The notes beneath the pieces are model-generated. The model saw only the letters and a list, made by a program, of their open reading frames with translations. It was not told the DNA's origin and searched no databases. From Pedobacter kyungheensis (GTDB lineage: Bacteria > Bacteroidota > Bacteroidia > Sphingobacteriales > Sphingobacteriaceae): DNA of 64,000 nucleotides. A program made the position numbers and the translations under genes. Positions 8,926 to 20,102 of the stretch are shown in pieces. Position 1 is the first letter of the stretch, and each line of letters starts with the position of its first letter. The stretch lies in contig NZ_JSYN01000004.1 in the NCBI RefSeq assembly GCF_000812965.1, positions 124,001 to 188,000 of the forward strand, read 5' to 3'.

Positions 8926-11562
8926 TTAGCCGAATTTGCGTACCCTGTAAATCAGCGATAGCATAAAATAACGGCCAAGTCGGTTTACTTGCTTGTCGAC
9001 AATTACGTTATCAAATACATCTCTCGATATACCAGAATTCTGATCAAAAAGGTCAAATCCTTCTACGCGGATAGCAGCCATGTCGTTTTTCATAAATTTA
9101 TATTCCATCGAGAGACGAAGCAGGGTAGGATTACGTACCGATCCGTTATCAAATCCGGTATTAATCTGCTTGCTGAAATCGTAGCCCAATGTAAGAGCTT
9201 TAAAGAAATAATTCCGGCCTTCAATACCATACTCAAAACGATTCGACTGGCGGTTACTAAAACTTGTATTCGAATAGCTGGTCAGGTTTTGAGAATAAGC
9301 TGTTTGAAGTTCGAAATTGGTAATGTCTTTCAGATCCACTCTGAACTCCAGTTCCTGCCGCCAGGAAATGTTTTGCGCTTCAATTCTGCTATCGTCTGTA
9401 AACGAAATGTTGTTGTTTAATTGTCCTGAACCTGAATAGCCGATGGTAAATTTACGTTCAGCCGAAAGTGGTTTGCTGATATTATAATCGCCTTGTATGG
9501 TGTAATAGCCATCGGTATTGGTGTAGCTGGTTAACTGATTTACGGTACCGGGTACACGTGCTTTTGTGGTTACAATTTTATTGTCAGTTCTTTCGTATCT
9601 GAAATTGGCCAGAATCACCTTCCCCGCATTCCAGTCTGCCTGTTTATAGTGGGCATTCACACTGTGTACAAATTCAGGCTTCAAATCGGGGTTTCCTGTA
9701 ATTACATTTTGCAGGTTGGAGTTATCAGAAATGGGTTGCAATTGCAAAAAGCCCGGTTGATTGTTTCTGCCCCAGTAATTTACATCAATAGATTGCTGGT
9801 TAGAAAATTTATAAGAAAACCTGCCTGATGGGATCAAGTTAAAAGTACGGTTTTCGGTTTTAATATCACGACTGAGGTTTTGTCCGGTTAAAACAGCCGG
9901 TTGTGCATTAAGCCCCAGCGTATAATTTAGCTTTTCGCCAATGTAACGGTAATTCATCCCCACTTTATTGGTTACAAACTGGTAATCGTAAATATTGCTG
10001 AGCTGTGGGTTAAAAACCTGGTTGCCTGCGGTTACATCGTATGTCTCTTTAGCATTATTAGTCGAAGTACGGTTCCAGTTGTAGTTTACCTCGATAAAGG
10101 TTTTATGCCATAGCGGCTCCATATAAGATACGCCAACATTTAAACCCAGGTTATTGTTGTCCTGATTGTTCAGCTGATTTTGAATTAACGAATCGGTTTT
10201 ACTGTCCAGGATATTGATGTATTGATTGTAAGCGTTTCTGTCGCTGCCGCTGTTTGAGTAGTTGATGTTACCCCAGCTGCTCAGGTTACGGCCTTTTTTA
10301 GCGAATTTGTGATTGTAGAAAACATTTGTCTTGGCACTAAAACTGTTCGAACTGTTTGCATTGGTCGATTCGCGTCGGGTAAATAAAGTATCTTGCGTAA
10401 CCAGCGATCCACCTGTGCTGTTACCTATTCCGGTGTTGTAGTTAAAATTTGGCGAAATTTTCAAGTAGTTCATCGTATCGATTTTATACTCGAGGTTACC
10501 ACCCATCCAATGGCTGTAATTATCACTCTTGTTATTGTTTTGCGCATCTTCCAAACGGTTGATGTTTTGCCCATCGCCTTGTAAAATATTCTGTGTATAA
10601 GTGCTGCTGATGGTATTGTTGCGGTCGTTATTGAAATTATAGCCGGCATCAAGCGAAAATTTAGGGCTAAACTCATTTTTGAAGTTTAATCCGACAGCAT
10701 TCCGGGTAGTTACGCCATCGCCGCCACCACCACGCATGTTGGCATTGGCAGAGGTAGCATCAAACGAAAGTTGACGTTCGCCTTTCATGCTGTTACCCCT
10801 GAGGCTCGTGTTATAGCGGTCGGCATTACCCACACCTGCCGAAGCACGGGCGAAATAACCTTTCTTTTTATCTTCCTGGATGGTTAGGTTCAATATCTTT
10901 TCTGGTTCGCCGGTTTTAATGCCGGTCAATTTAGCCTGATCTCCGTAGTCATCAATAAACTGTAGGTTTTTAATGATATCTGCCGGCAGGTTTTTAATCG
11001 CTGTAGCCACATCCGTTCCAAAGAAATCTTTTCCATTTACCCGTATTTTGGTTATCGGCGAGCCCTGACTGGTTACATTCCCGTCTTTATCTACTTTTAC
11101 ACCTGGTAATTTTTTCAGCACTTCATCTACAGCATCACCATCGCGCACTGGAAAGGCTTTGGCATTAAAACTCACGGTATCTTCGGTTACTTTTACAGGC
11201 GGCACACCCGAAATCACCACTGCATCCAGCGTATTGGAAGAAGGCTTTAATTTAATGTTTTCAATCGTAAGGCTATTGCCTTTTTCAATCTGATATTGTT
11301 TGCTAAAGGTATCAAAACCAATAAAGGCGGCTGAAAGTGTAAACTGTTTCGATTTAATTTTGCCAATGGTAAAAGTTCCATCATTATTGGCCGAAACGCC
11401 AATGCTATCGGTTTTGGATTTAATTCTGACCACTGCGCCCGGAAGGGGGAGTCCGGCGGTATCGAGTACCGTTCCTTTAATTGAATAATTCTGGGCATAG
11501 CTGTTGACGAAAAATCCCGCAAAGAGAATCAGCAGCCAAGCCGACTTCATATAAAACTTCAT
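8926..11562 (-). CDS. outer-membrane beta-barrel protein, TonB-receptor-like
   Basis: An 878-residue outer-membrane protein. A signal peptide (about 1-23) is followed by a carboxypeptidase-regulatory-like domain (about 25-105, YSIKGTVLDTAGLPLPGA). A plug-like region (about 120-235) contains VDEVLKKLPGVKVDKDGN and KIRVNGKDFFG. A long asparagine-rich beta-barrel matches the OMP_b-brl_3 type, ending RLGRYFMLSLIYRVRKFG. The substrate is unknown; these proteins are often annotated TonB-dependent receptors but differ from the SusC type. A second ATG four codons in (MKSAW) is an equally good start. It is transcribed alone, convergent with ku. Confidence 0.85.
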   Translation of the reverse strand: MKFYMKSAWLLILFAGFFVNSYAQNYSIKGTVLDTAGLPLPGAVVRIKSKTDSIGVSANNDGTFTIGKIKSKQFTLSAAFIGFDTFSKQYQIEKGNSLTIENIKLKPSSNTLDAVVISGVPPVKVTEDTVSFNAKAFPVRDGDAVDEVLKKLPGVKVDKDGNVTSQGSPITKIRVNGKDFFGTDVATAIKNLPADIIKNLQFIDDYGDQAKLTGIKTGEPEKILNLTIQEDKKKGYFARASAGVGNADRYNTSLRGNSMKGERQLSFDATSANANMRGGGGDGVTTRNAVGLNFKNEFSPKFSLDAGYNFNNDRNNTISSTYTQNILQGDGQNINRLEDAQNNNKSDNYSHWMGGNLEYKIDTMNYLKISPNFNYNTGIGNSTGGSLVTQDTLFTRRESTNANSSNSFSAKTNVFYNHKFAKKGRNLSSWGNINYSNSGSDRNAYNQYINILDSKTDSLIQNQLNNQDNNNLGLNVGVSYMEPLWHKTFIEVNYNWNRTSTNNAKETYDVTAGNQVFNPQLSNIYDYQFVTNKVGMNYRYIGEKLNYTLGLNAQPAVLTGQNLSRDIKTENRTFNLIPSGRFSYKFSNQQSIDVNYWGRNNQPGFLQLQPISDNSNLQNVITGNPDLKPEFVHSVNAHYKQADWNAGKVILANFRYERTDNKIVTTKARVPGTVNQLTSYTNTDGYYTIQGDYNISKPLSAERKFTIGYSGSGQLNNNISFTDDSRIEAQNISWRQELEFRVDLKDITNFELQTAYSQNLTSYSNTSFSNRQSNRFEYGIEGRNYFFKALTLGYDFSKQINTGFDNGSVRNPTLLRLSMEYKFMKNDMAAIRVEGFDLFDQNSGISRDVFDNVIVDKQVNRLGRYFMLSLIYRVRKFG

Positions 11563-12087
11563 AAATACATTTGTGTGCTATAAAGGTACGGCACAGGTAT
11601 TTAAAAGCCGTGGCGCGTAATCAACATGTTACCGATTGTTCTGTAAAGGAAATGTGATAAAGCGAAGCGTAATGTATGGAGGTGGGGATCGTGATTACAC
11701 GGCGGCTTTTCAGTCGACAGTTTGTCCTGTTTTTACGGGGGGAAGCAATCTTAGAATGTAAGCTACCTGTTAACACATTATGATTGCTTTTCGAAAGTCT
11801 TATCCTGTGGACACATCTTTTTGTAGGTAATTTAGGCATCCTGCTAAACTTGCTTTGAAAGACCACGGCCCTGGGCGAAGAACGCCGTCAATCCCAAGGG
11901 CTATGAAAATCAAAAAACAGGAGCAGAGTAGTACAAATGGCACTGCCAAACCTAAAACGCAGTGGTTTTGTGCTCATGTTTGCACGAATTTTTATTTAAG
12001 TACTAACAAACAAAACGAAGTGCCACTGTTTTTTGATGTGTATAGGGTTGTGCAAAAAGCCCATTGCTGGATTGACAGAGCGCTTTG

Positions 12088-12111
12088 GGTACTTTGGCGC
12101 TCCAAAGTACC
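12088..12111. repeat. perfect inverted repeat (REP-like)
   Basis: GGTACTTTGG, loop CGCT, CCAAAGTACC: ten-base arms without mismatch. It lacks a T-run on either side, which argues against a simple terminator and for a dispersed repeat element. Confidence 0.65.
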
Positions 12112-12241
12112 ATGCCCCCGCGGCATAGAGCGGAAAAAAATCTTCCATTTGTATATATAAGATAGCTGAAAACAGGGAAGATTGCTCGCTTGAGCTAGTA
12201 GAACCTTAAACATGGTTCGCTAACCTTTTTACTGCATTAAG

Positions 12242-12262
12242 ATTGCCAGTCAAGCTGGCAAT
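12242..12262. repeat. inverted repeat ATTGCCAG/CTGGCAAT
   Basis: Eight-base arms around TCAAG, followed by GACGG. It lies about 120 bases beyond the stop of the DUF4397 lipoprotein gene and may be part of its transcript end or a dispersed repeat. Confidence 0.5.
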
Positions 12263-12381
12263 GACGGATAGTGCAAAGGGAATTACAAAAGAAGCGTCTA
12301 CGCCATAGCCGAAAGTCGGAACGGATGTCACCCCTCCCCGCAATGAAGATCAGTTGAGAGGAATGACAAGGCTATAATTCT

Positions 12382-13071
12382 TTATTTATTCGTAATCACG
12401 GTCATTTTAACATTGGCGTTGTTTTCGCTTCTTTCGCCGGTTGCCATAATCGTGTACATCTTACCGTTTTCTATTTTTACCTTTTCAAGGCTGCTGATCA
12501 CCTGAGTGTTTCCATTTTCTCGTAAGTCGAAATTTACTTCGGTAGCTACCGCCATATTTTCGAAACTAGTAGCGCTTTTATAAGCCAGGTTGCTGAACAC
12601 GGGTTGTTTACCGCGTACGTTTAAATCTAACCCTTTTGCACCTGGGCTTAAGTTAACAAAACGGATTTTTCCACTGTCCTTTGCTGCGGCATTCAGGTTG
12701 TCTTCAATTAAAACCAGTGTGGGAGCTGCTACTGTACCGCATACAAATGCCGAGTAATTGCGGCCGGCTGTAAAGGTAAAATCTGAAGCGGCAATTGCAG
12801 TAGTTGAACCTGCATTGCTTACTTTAATGTTTAACTTTCCTTCGGGTATTTCGCTGTAATCGCTGTGCAGCAGGGCATCCAGACTGGCTTTTTTAGTGCC
12901 GTTTATATAGAAATCAAGTTTGCCTGTAAGGTCAAGACCGTTGTTAAACGATAGGGTAGCGGTTGTGGCCACTGGTTGATCGGTGTTGCTGTCTTTTTTG
13001 CAAGCAAATAAACTAATGGTTAACAAGGTTACAGCCAGTGTGTGCTTTAAATAATTTACTGTAATTTTCAT
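12382..13071 (-). CDS. DUF4397-domain lipoprotein
   Basis: A 229-residue protein with a lipoprotein signal: MKITVNYLKHTLAV, a hydrophobic stretch, then lipobox LFAC at C24 followed by KKD. Two DUF4397-like beta repeats follow (about 40-130 and 135-225), with LDFYINGTKKASLDAL and RFVNLSPGAKGLDLNV. DUF4397 proteins are surface-exposed or periplasmic beta proteins of unknown function, common as lipoproteins in Bacteroidota. It is divergent from katG across 273 bases; no functional link is evident. Confidence 0.8.
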   Translation of the reverse strand: MKITVNYLKHTLAVTLLTISLFACKKDSNTDQPVATTATLSFNNGLDLTGKLDFYINGTKKASLDALLHSDYSEIPEGKLNIKVSNAGSTTAIAASDFTFTAGRNYSAFVCGTVAAPTLVLIEDNLNAAAKDSGKIRFVNLSPGAKGLDLNVRGKQPVFSNLAYKSATSFENMAVATEVNFDLRENGNTQVISSLEKVKIENGKMYTIMATGERSENNANVKMTVITNK

Positions 13072-13341
13072 TATAGAGATAGGGATTTTGTTTTGCCATA
13101 GAAACGGACGTGAATAGCTTTTTGCTACAATGAAGGCTGATAGATGCGTAGCTGGGAGGCTTAATAGTTAATAATCTTATGCATAATTTTTATAACTTTA
13201 TATATAAAAACCTGAAAACTAAGCTGCAATAAGGATAATAGATTTTAACTATTTACGCATAGAATTATGTGATTGTGATTATTGAAAGGAATCCCTTAAT
13301 TTTATATCAGTTCATAAATTTAAACTAACAAATTGAGATAA

Positions 13342-15612
<2,271 letters not shown>

Positions 15613-15630
15613 GCGTTTTTAATTAGTCGT

Positions 15631-15674
15631 AAATACGTAAAGGATTGCTGCATGCGGCAATCCTTTACGTATTT
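15631..15674 (+). terminator. long perfect hairpin after katG
   Basis: Arms of 18 bases without mismatch (AAATACGTAAAGGATTGC and its complement) enclose the loop TGCATGCG, 18 bases after the katG stop. The arms begin with AAAT and end ATTT. I read it as the katG transcript end, possibly bidirectional. Confidence 0.8.
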
Positions 15675-15747
15675 GATTAGGTTCCCACTCCGTTGTCATC
15701 CTGAGCCTGTCGAAGGACTTGGTTGAACAATTGAGCCTCATAAAATT

Positions 15748-16381
15748 AAAACTTAAATGCCTCACGTCTTAGATGGTAAAAAATAATTCTGGCATATGCA
15801 TTAAGATTCCCGCTTTCGCGGGAATGACGATCCCGGAACAGGTAAAACTTAAATGCCCTTAAATGCCTTAGATGGTAAAAAATAATTCTGGCATAAGCAT
15901 TAAGATTCCCGCTTTCGCGGGAATGACGATCCTGGAAAAGGTAAAACTTAAATGCCCTAACATGTCTTAGGTGGTGAAAAATAACTCAGGCATAAGCTTT
16001 AAGATTCCCGCTTTCGCAGGAATGACGATCCCGGAACAGGTAAAACTTAAATACCCTAACATGTCTTAGGTGGTGCAAAATAACTCAAACATAAGCATTA
16101 AGATTCCCGCTTTCGCGGGAATGACGATCCCGGAACAGGTAAAACTTAAATGCCCTTAAATGCCTTAGGTGGTAAAAAATAATTCAGGCATAAGCATTAA
16201 AATTCCCGCTTTCGCGGGAATGACGCTCCAGGAAAAGGTTAACCAACCTTAAATGCCCTAAAATGTCTTAGGTGGTGAAAAATAACTCAGGCATAAGCTT
16301 TAAGATTCCCGCTTTCGCGGGAATGACGATCCCGGAAAAGGTAAAACTTAAACGCCCTTACATGTCTTAGCTGGTAAAAAC
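15748..16381. repeat. tandem array of 99-bp units with hairpins
   Basis: Six full copies and one partial copy fill the space between the katG terminator and the YeiH-type gene. Each unit starts AAAACTTAAATGCCC and contains GTCTTAGGTGGT, then a hairpin ATTCCCGC-TTTC-GCGGGAAT followed by GACGATCCCGGAA. The hairpins begin at 15806, 15905, 16004, 16103, 16202 and 16305: the spacing is exactly 99 four times, then 103, where TAACCAACC replaces the usual joint. Copy 3 has one stem mismatch (GCAGG). The partial seventh copy breaks off within 10 bases of the YeiH-type stop codon. Confidence 0.92.
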
Positions 16382-16386
16382 ACTCG

Positions 16387-17337
16387 TTAACCCAATAGAT
16401 AAATCACCGCCAGCAACGCAGGTATCGAGATCATCACCCACAAAATCAATCCATGCAAAATAGGTTTAAAACCAACTGTAGTAAACACTTCTTTTGATAA
16501 ACCTGAACCAATCAGAAATAGGGTGAGTGTTAAGCCAATCTTAGAAAGCTGTACAATCTGGCTGCCAATAATCTTTACAAAAGGAAAATAGGTATTCAGC
16601 ACAATGGCCAGCACAAACAGGCCAATAAAATAGGGGATTTTAATTTGAGTACCCTTATTTCTGAATAATACTGAGCTAAGCAAAGCAATCGGTATAATCC
16701 ACAAGGCACGGGTTAATTTAACTGTAGTGGCAATTTGCAAAGCTTCAGCACCATACTTACTCGCTGCACCCACTACCGAACTGGTATCCTGAATGGCAAT
16801 AGCACTCCAAACCCCGAATTGCTGTTGCGAAAGCTGCAGGCTTTGCCCAACAAGTGGGAAAATGAATAATGCAACCGAATTAAGGATAAAAATGGTACCT
16901 AGCGCAACGCTGATTTGTTTTTCTTCGGCTTTAATTACCGGTGATATAGCTGCAATGGCACTGCCACCACAAATAGCGGTTCCAACCGTGATCAGGAAGG
17001 CCGATTTGCGTTCTATCTTTAAAAGTCTGCCCAGTAAATAGCCCAGTACGAGTGTGATTAATATCGATAAAACAGTGAACATAAAGCCACTTTTGCCAGC
17101 CTGCAATGCCGATTGTACATTCATGCCAAATCCAAGCCCCACTACCGAAAATTGCAGCAGAATATGCGTGGCCTTATGGTTAAGATGTAAAAACGGGTGA
17201 CCAATTGATTGCGTAACCACAATTCCCATTAAAAGTGCAACCGGTGGAGAGATAAACGGCAGGAGGCACAATAAAAGAAAAGCAAAGAAAATGATCTCCC
17301 TGACGGTGATTGATTTATTCAGTATTTTGTTATCCAT
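16387..17337 (-). CDS. YeiH/UPF0324-family membrane transporter
   Basis: A 316-residue integral membrane protein of the YeiH family (PSE, putative sulfate exporter, Pfam Cons_hypoth698). About nine to ten hydrophobic helices are visible, with the conserved segments ATAICGGSAIAAISPVI and AIAIQDTSSVVGAAS. I take the ATG at 17337 (MDNKILNKSITVREIIFF); an in-frame ATG at 17361 adds eight residues (MWCKNNKI) that look unlike the family. A LysR regulator lies immediately upstream on the same strand, as with E. coli yeiE/yeiH, and probably controls it. The transported solute is not settled for this family. Confidence 0.85.
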   Translation of the reverse strand: MDNKILNKSITVREIIFFAFLLLCLLPFISPPVALLMGIVVTQSIGHPFLHLNHKATHILLQFSVVGLGFGMNVQSALQAGKSGFMFTVLSILITLVLGYLLGRLLKIERKSAFLITVGTAICGGSAIAAISPVIKAEEKQISVALGTIFILNSVALFIFPLVGQSLQLSQQQFGVWSAIAIQDTSSVVGAASKYGAEALQIATTVKLTRALWIIPIALLSSVLFRNKGTQIKIPYFIGLFVLAIVLNTYFPFVKIIGSQIVQLSKIGLTLTLFLIGSGLSKEVFTTVGFKPILHGLILWVMISIPALLAVIYLLG

Positions 17338-17407
17338 GATTTTGTTGTTTTTGCACCACAAAGATGGATAGCATGTTGAAGGTATAGAAATGAATAATTG
17401 CTATTTA

Positions 17408-18304
17408 TTATAACTTAAAGTTATAAGACGAGAGGTGTTTAATGAAAGTTTCCTGCAAATCGAGGGTATCGCCTTGTTGCGTAATGAAATAGAATACACG
17501 CGTAATATCGAGCCCTTTAATATCGATAACCTTTAATTCGCCGCTTTTAAGTTCCTTCAGTATTGCGTGAATAGACAGGAACGCAAAAGCATTGGTGTTG
17601 AGCAGGTAGGCCTTTATACTTTCGGCACTCTCCAGTTCCAGATCTCTGTTAAGTTGAGAAAGGCTCAGACCTGCATTTTTTAGTGCTGCCGCTACCACTT
17701 CCAATGAACCTGAACCTGGCTCGCGCAATACCAGCGGCAGCTTTTGAAGTTCGTTTAAGCTAATCACGGCCTTTTTAGCCAGGGGATTACTGCTACCAGT
17801 ACAAAGCACAATTTCATCCTGTACAAATGGCGTGTATTTAATATGAGGGCGTTTAGATTGCCCTTCTACCAATCCTAAATCAATTTTATTTTCAATCAGC
17901 AGGTTTTCTATTGCTTCTGTATTATTCGATTTAAGTGATACGGTGATGTCAGGAAATTGTTGTCTGAAAGAGGCCAGGTACTTCGGTAGGAAATACTGTG
18001 CAATAGTTGTACTTGCACCTATGCGAAGCGTTCCTTTTATGTTTTTAGCCAGTGCAGCAAGTTCAAAATCGATATTGCGGTGAATATTGATCAATGCTTC
18101 GGCGTGTTTTAAAAGAATATTGCCGGCCTGCGTAATTTTAATTTTCGTTCCGTTCCGGTCAAAAAGTTTGGTTTTGTAAAAGGCCTCTATTTCCTGTATA
18201 TGCTTGGTTACTGCGGGTTGTGTAATAAATAATTCTTCGGCAGCCCTGGTAAAGTTGAGCCGTTTGGCAACGATATAAAAAACCTTCAGTCTAAAATCAA
18301 ACAT
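17408..18304 (-). CDS. LysR-family transcriptional regulator
   Basis: A 298-residue LTTR. The N-terminal winged helix-turn-helix (about 1-60) has the helices FTRAAEELFITQPAVTKHI. A linker helix and a two-lobed periplasmic-binding-like effector domain (about 90-295) follow, with GTLRIGASTTIAQYFLP. The pattern resembles CysB/CbbR/YeiE-type members. It is 70 bases upstream of the YeiH-type gene on the same strand, so the two may be co-transcribed or the regulator may act from the 17338-17407 gap. Small anions or sulfur compounds are plausible effectors, by inference only. Confidence 0.9.
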   Translation of the reverse strand: MFDFRLKVFYIVAKRLNFTRAAEELFITQPAVTKHIQEIEAFYKTKLFDRNGTKIKITQAGNILLKHAEALINIHRNIDFELAALAKNIKGTLRIGASTTIAQYFLPKYLASFRQQFPDITVSLKSNNTEAIENLLIENKIDLGLVEGQSKRPHIKYTPFVQDEIVLCTGSSNPLAKKAVISLNELQKLPLVLREPGSGSLEVVAAALKNAGLSLSQLNRDLELESAESIKAYLLNTNAFAFLSIHAILKELKSGELKVIDIKGLDITRVFYFITQQGDTLDLQETFIKHLSSYNFKL

Positions 18305-18492
18305 CGATCAAAAAATAGGGGTAAGCTTTTGTAGCAGGCTAAAGTAACGAAATATGTCCTTTAATTGTGCATTTTTGATTGAATCAAGCCTGGATATGCT
18401 ATAGCTATGTAAAGACTTAAAGCATTCAGTGGCGCTTTTCGATTAAATTCAGGCTTATTTTTATTTTTGTGGCTCAATAATACCTAAAAGGG

Positions 18493-19242
18493 ATGATGAA
18501 CATAACCGACCTGATTATAAGCGATAAAGAACAGATCAAACTGGATGATTTATTTTTAGACGAAGATAATCGAATCCTGCTTAATCAACTGATCAGGGAG
18601 CACAGTTACATTGAGCAACTGCGCCAGTACGAATTGCCGGTTAATAACAAAGTGATGTTGCATGGTAGTTCGGGTTGCGGTAAAACCACTACAGCTAAAG
18701 CCATTGCCGGAGCGCTGGGCAAAAACCTGTTGGTGCTTAATCTCAGTAATGTAATCAGCGCCCGCTTAGGCGAAACTGCCCAGCATGTTAAAATGGTTTT
18801 CGATAAAGCTAAGCGTGAGAAAGCAGTTCTTTTCTTAGATGAATTTGATCAGATAGGCAAGGCGAGGAGCGAGGGCGATAAAGATGTAGGCGAAATGCAC
18901 CGCTTGGTGAATACCATGATCCAGATGATTGATTATTTTCCCGAAAATGCTTTGTTAATCTGTGCCACCAATTACGAATCATTTATCGATGCGGCGTTGT
19001 TAAGGCGTTTTCAGCTTCGCTTAAGTTTTACCATGCCTTCGGCTGAGGTATTGGATACTTATTACGACAAGCTGCTTTCGCGTTTTCCAGCAAATATTCA
19101 ATCAATTGAGCGCAAATACAGTATTTCTTTTGCCGAAGCGAAAGATCACGCTTATCGATTAGTTAAAGACGCACTAATTGGCGAATTTGAGTTGCAAGCT
19201 GCTTTAAGTGTGGTAGAAGAAGCAACATTTTTAGCCAATTAA
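18493..19242 (+). CDS. AAA-family ATPase
   Basis: A 249-residue soluble single-module AAA ATPase. Walker A is GSSGCGKTT (58-66) and Walker B is VLFLDEFDQIG (about 112-122). A sensor-1-like CATN and an arginine-finger-like LLRRFQLRL follow, close to the FtsH/proteasomal AAA core. There is no protease domain, membrane helix or N-terminal adaptor domain; about 50 residues precede the P-loop. Such stand-alone AAA proteins often act with a partner gene, but none is adjacent; it is monocistronic, with a perfect hairpin right after its stop. The specific role is unknown. Confidence 0.85.
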   Translation: MMNITDLIISDKEQIKLDDLFLDEDNRILLNQLIREHSYIEQLRQYELPVNNKVMLHGSSGCGKTTTAKAIAGALGKNLLVLNLSNVISARLGETAQHVKMVFDKAKREKAVLFLDEFDQIGKARSEGDKDVGEMHRLVNTMIQMIDYFPENALLICATNYESFIDAALLRRFQLRLSFTMPSAEVLDTYYDKLLSRFPANIQSIERKYSISFAEAKDHAYRLVKDALIGEFELQAALSVVEEATFLAN

Positions 19243-19243
19243 A

Positions 19244-19285
19244 GCCACAGATTAACAGATTAGATCAAATCTGTTAATCTGTGGC
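19244..19285. terminator. perfect 18-bp hairpin after the AAA ATPase gene
   Basis: Starting two bases past the stop codon, GCCACAGATTAACAGATT pairs with AATCTGTTAATCTGTGGC around the loop AGATCA. No T-run follows on the plus strand, so it may be an RNA-stabilising or factor-dependent end. The words (CACAGATTAACAGATT) also resemble interspersed intergenic repeats. Confidence 0.7.
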
Positions 19286-19368
19286 AATTGAATAAAATTC
19301 GTAGAAAAGAAAGTCTTGCACCCAATTGCATAGTTTGAACTAACGGCTGAGACCAATCAAATACCGGA

Positions 19369-19980
19369 ATGTTGCAAAATCGCGTAAATCCCTTTGGGCA
19401 AATTGTTAAAACCGCGCACAGGGGTGCCTGGCTGGGTAACCGCGGGGTAATACACAATGCCGGTAAAGAAATTGTGCGCCAGTTTAAGGTTAAGGCTTGG
19501 ATTACCTGCGCGCTCCAGTTTAGAGGCCGGCACCGCGAAATCATGCAACCCAATCGCTGGACAGAGCTTTTCTTTTTAGATGAAGCCACTGCTTTTGCAG
19601 CAGGGCACAGGCCGTGCTTTCAGTGCCGTTATGCAGATCACCAGCGTTTTAAAATGTATTGGTTAAAAGGTAATTCCGGATATGGGTTTAACATGAAAAC
19701 CGCTGTGACCGAAATTGACAATATTTTACAGCTGGAGAGGATCGCAGCCGATAAAACCAAAGTTTCTTACAATGAAAGCCTTGATCTGCTACCTGACGGT
19801 GCTTTTGTTGCTTATCAAAACAACGCTTATCTGGTTAAAGCTAAACAGTTGCATTTGTGGACAGCCGCAGGCTACGAAAAACCAATTCCTTTCCCTGTTT
19901 TAGATGAAGTACAGGTTTTAACGCCTAAATCGTTCGTCAATATGTTTACAGCGGGCTATGTGCCACACATGATGCTTTAG
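19369..19980 (+). CDS. conserved hypothetical protein with a PCFQCR cysteine pair
   Basis: A 203-residue soluble protein. I recognise the pattern as a family widespread in Proteobacteria and Bacteroidota but know no assigned function. Conserved-looking segments are LGNRGVIHNAGKEIVR, ELFFLDEATAFAAGHRPC and the CxxC in PCFQCRYADHQRF (about 87-91), which could bind a metal. The C-terminal half looks beta-rich (DGAFVAYQNNAYLVK; VLTPKSFVNMFTAGYVP). There is no signal peptide or membrane span. It stands alone between an AAA ATPase and an acyltransferase. Confidence 0.75.
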   Translation: MLQNRVNPFGQIVKTAHRGAWLGNRGVIHNAGKEIVRQFKVKAWITCALQFRGRHREIMQPNRWTELFFLDEATAFAAGHRPCFQCRYADHQRFKMYWLKGNSGYGFNMKTAVTEIDNILQLERIAADKTKVSYNESLDLLPDGAFVAYQNNAYLVKAKQLHLWTAAGYEKPIPFPVLDEVQVLTPKSFVNMFTAGYVPHMML

Positions 19981-20102
19981 TTTTTTCGCTTAACCGGCAG
20001 GTTAGCTAAAAAATCTCATTCTTTCCATGTTTTGTCTCTATTTCGTTTCCTGCCCTTAAGTTCATTTTGCAAAGTATTATTATTGCGGTTCAACACAACA
20101 CA

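Larger units (their letters stand above)
11563..12381. other. 819-base intergenic region with REP-like hairpins, no gene seen
   Basis: Open frames here have no recognisable protein character. The stretch 12040-12140 has a perfect inverted repeat (12088-12111) beside GC-rich, restriction-palindrome-like text (CCCCCGCGG). A further inverted repeat occurs at 12242-12262, followed by degenerate text of the kind found in Bacteroidota intergenic repeats. The region most likely holds copies of genome-wide repeat elements and the promoter of the 11562 gene. Confidence 0.5.

Noticed and set aside
11855..12160. 101-codon plus-strand frame
   Set aside because: The translation has no family character, runs through repeat-like DNA and overlaps a perfect hairpin.
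15748..16381. CRISPR array
   Set aside because: Units are near-identical over the whole 99 bases with no variable spacers, and no cas genes are present.
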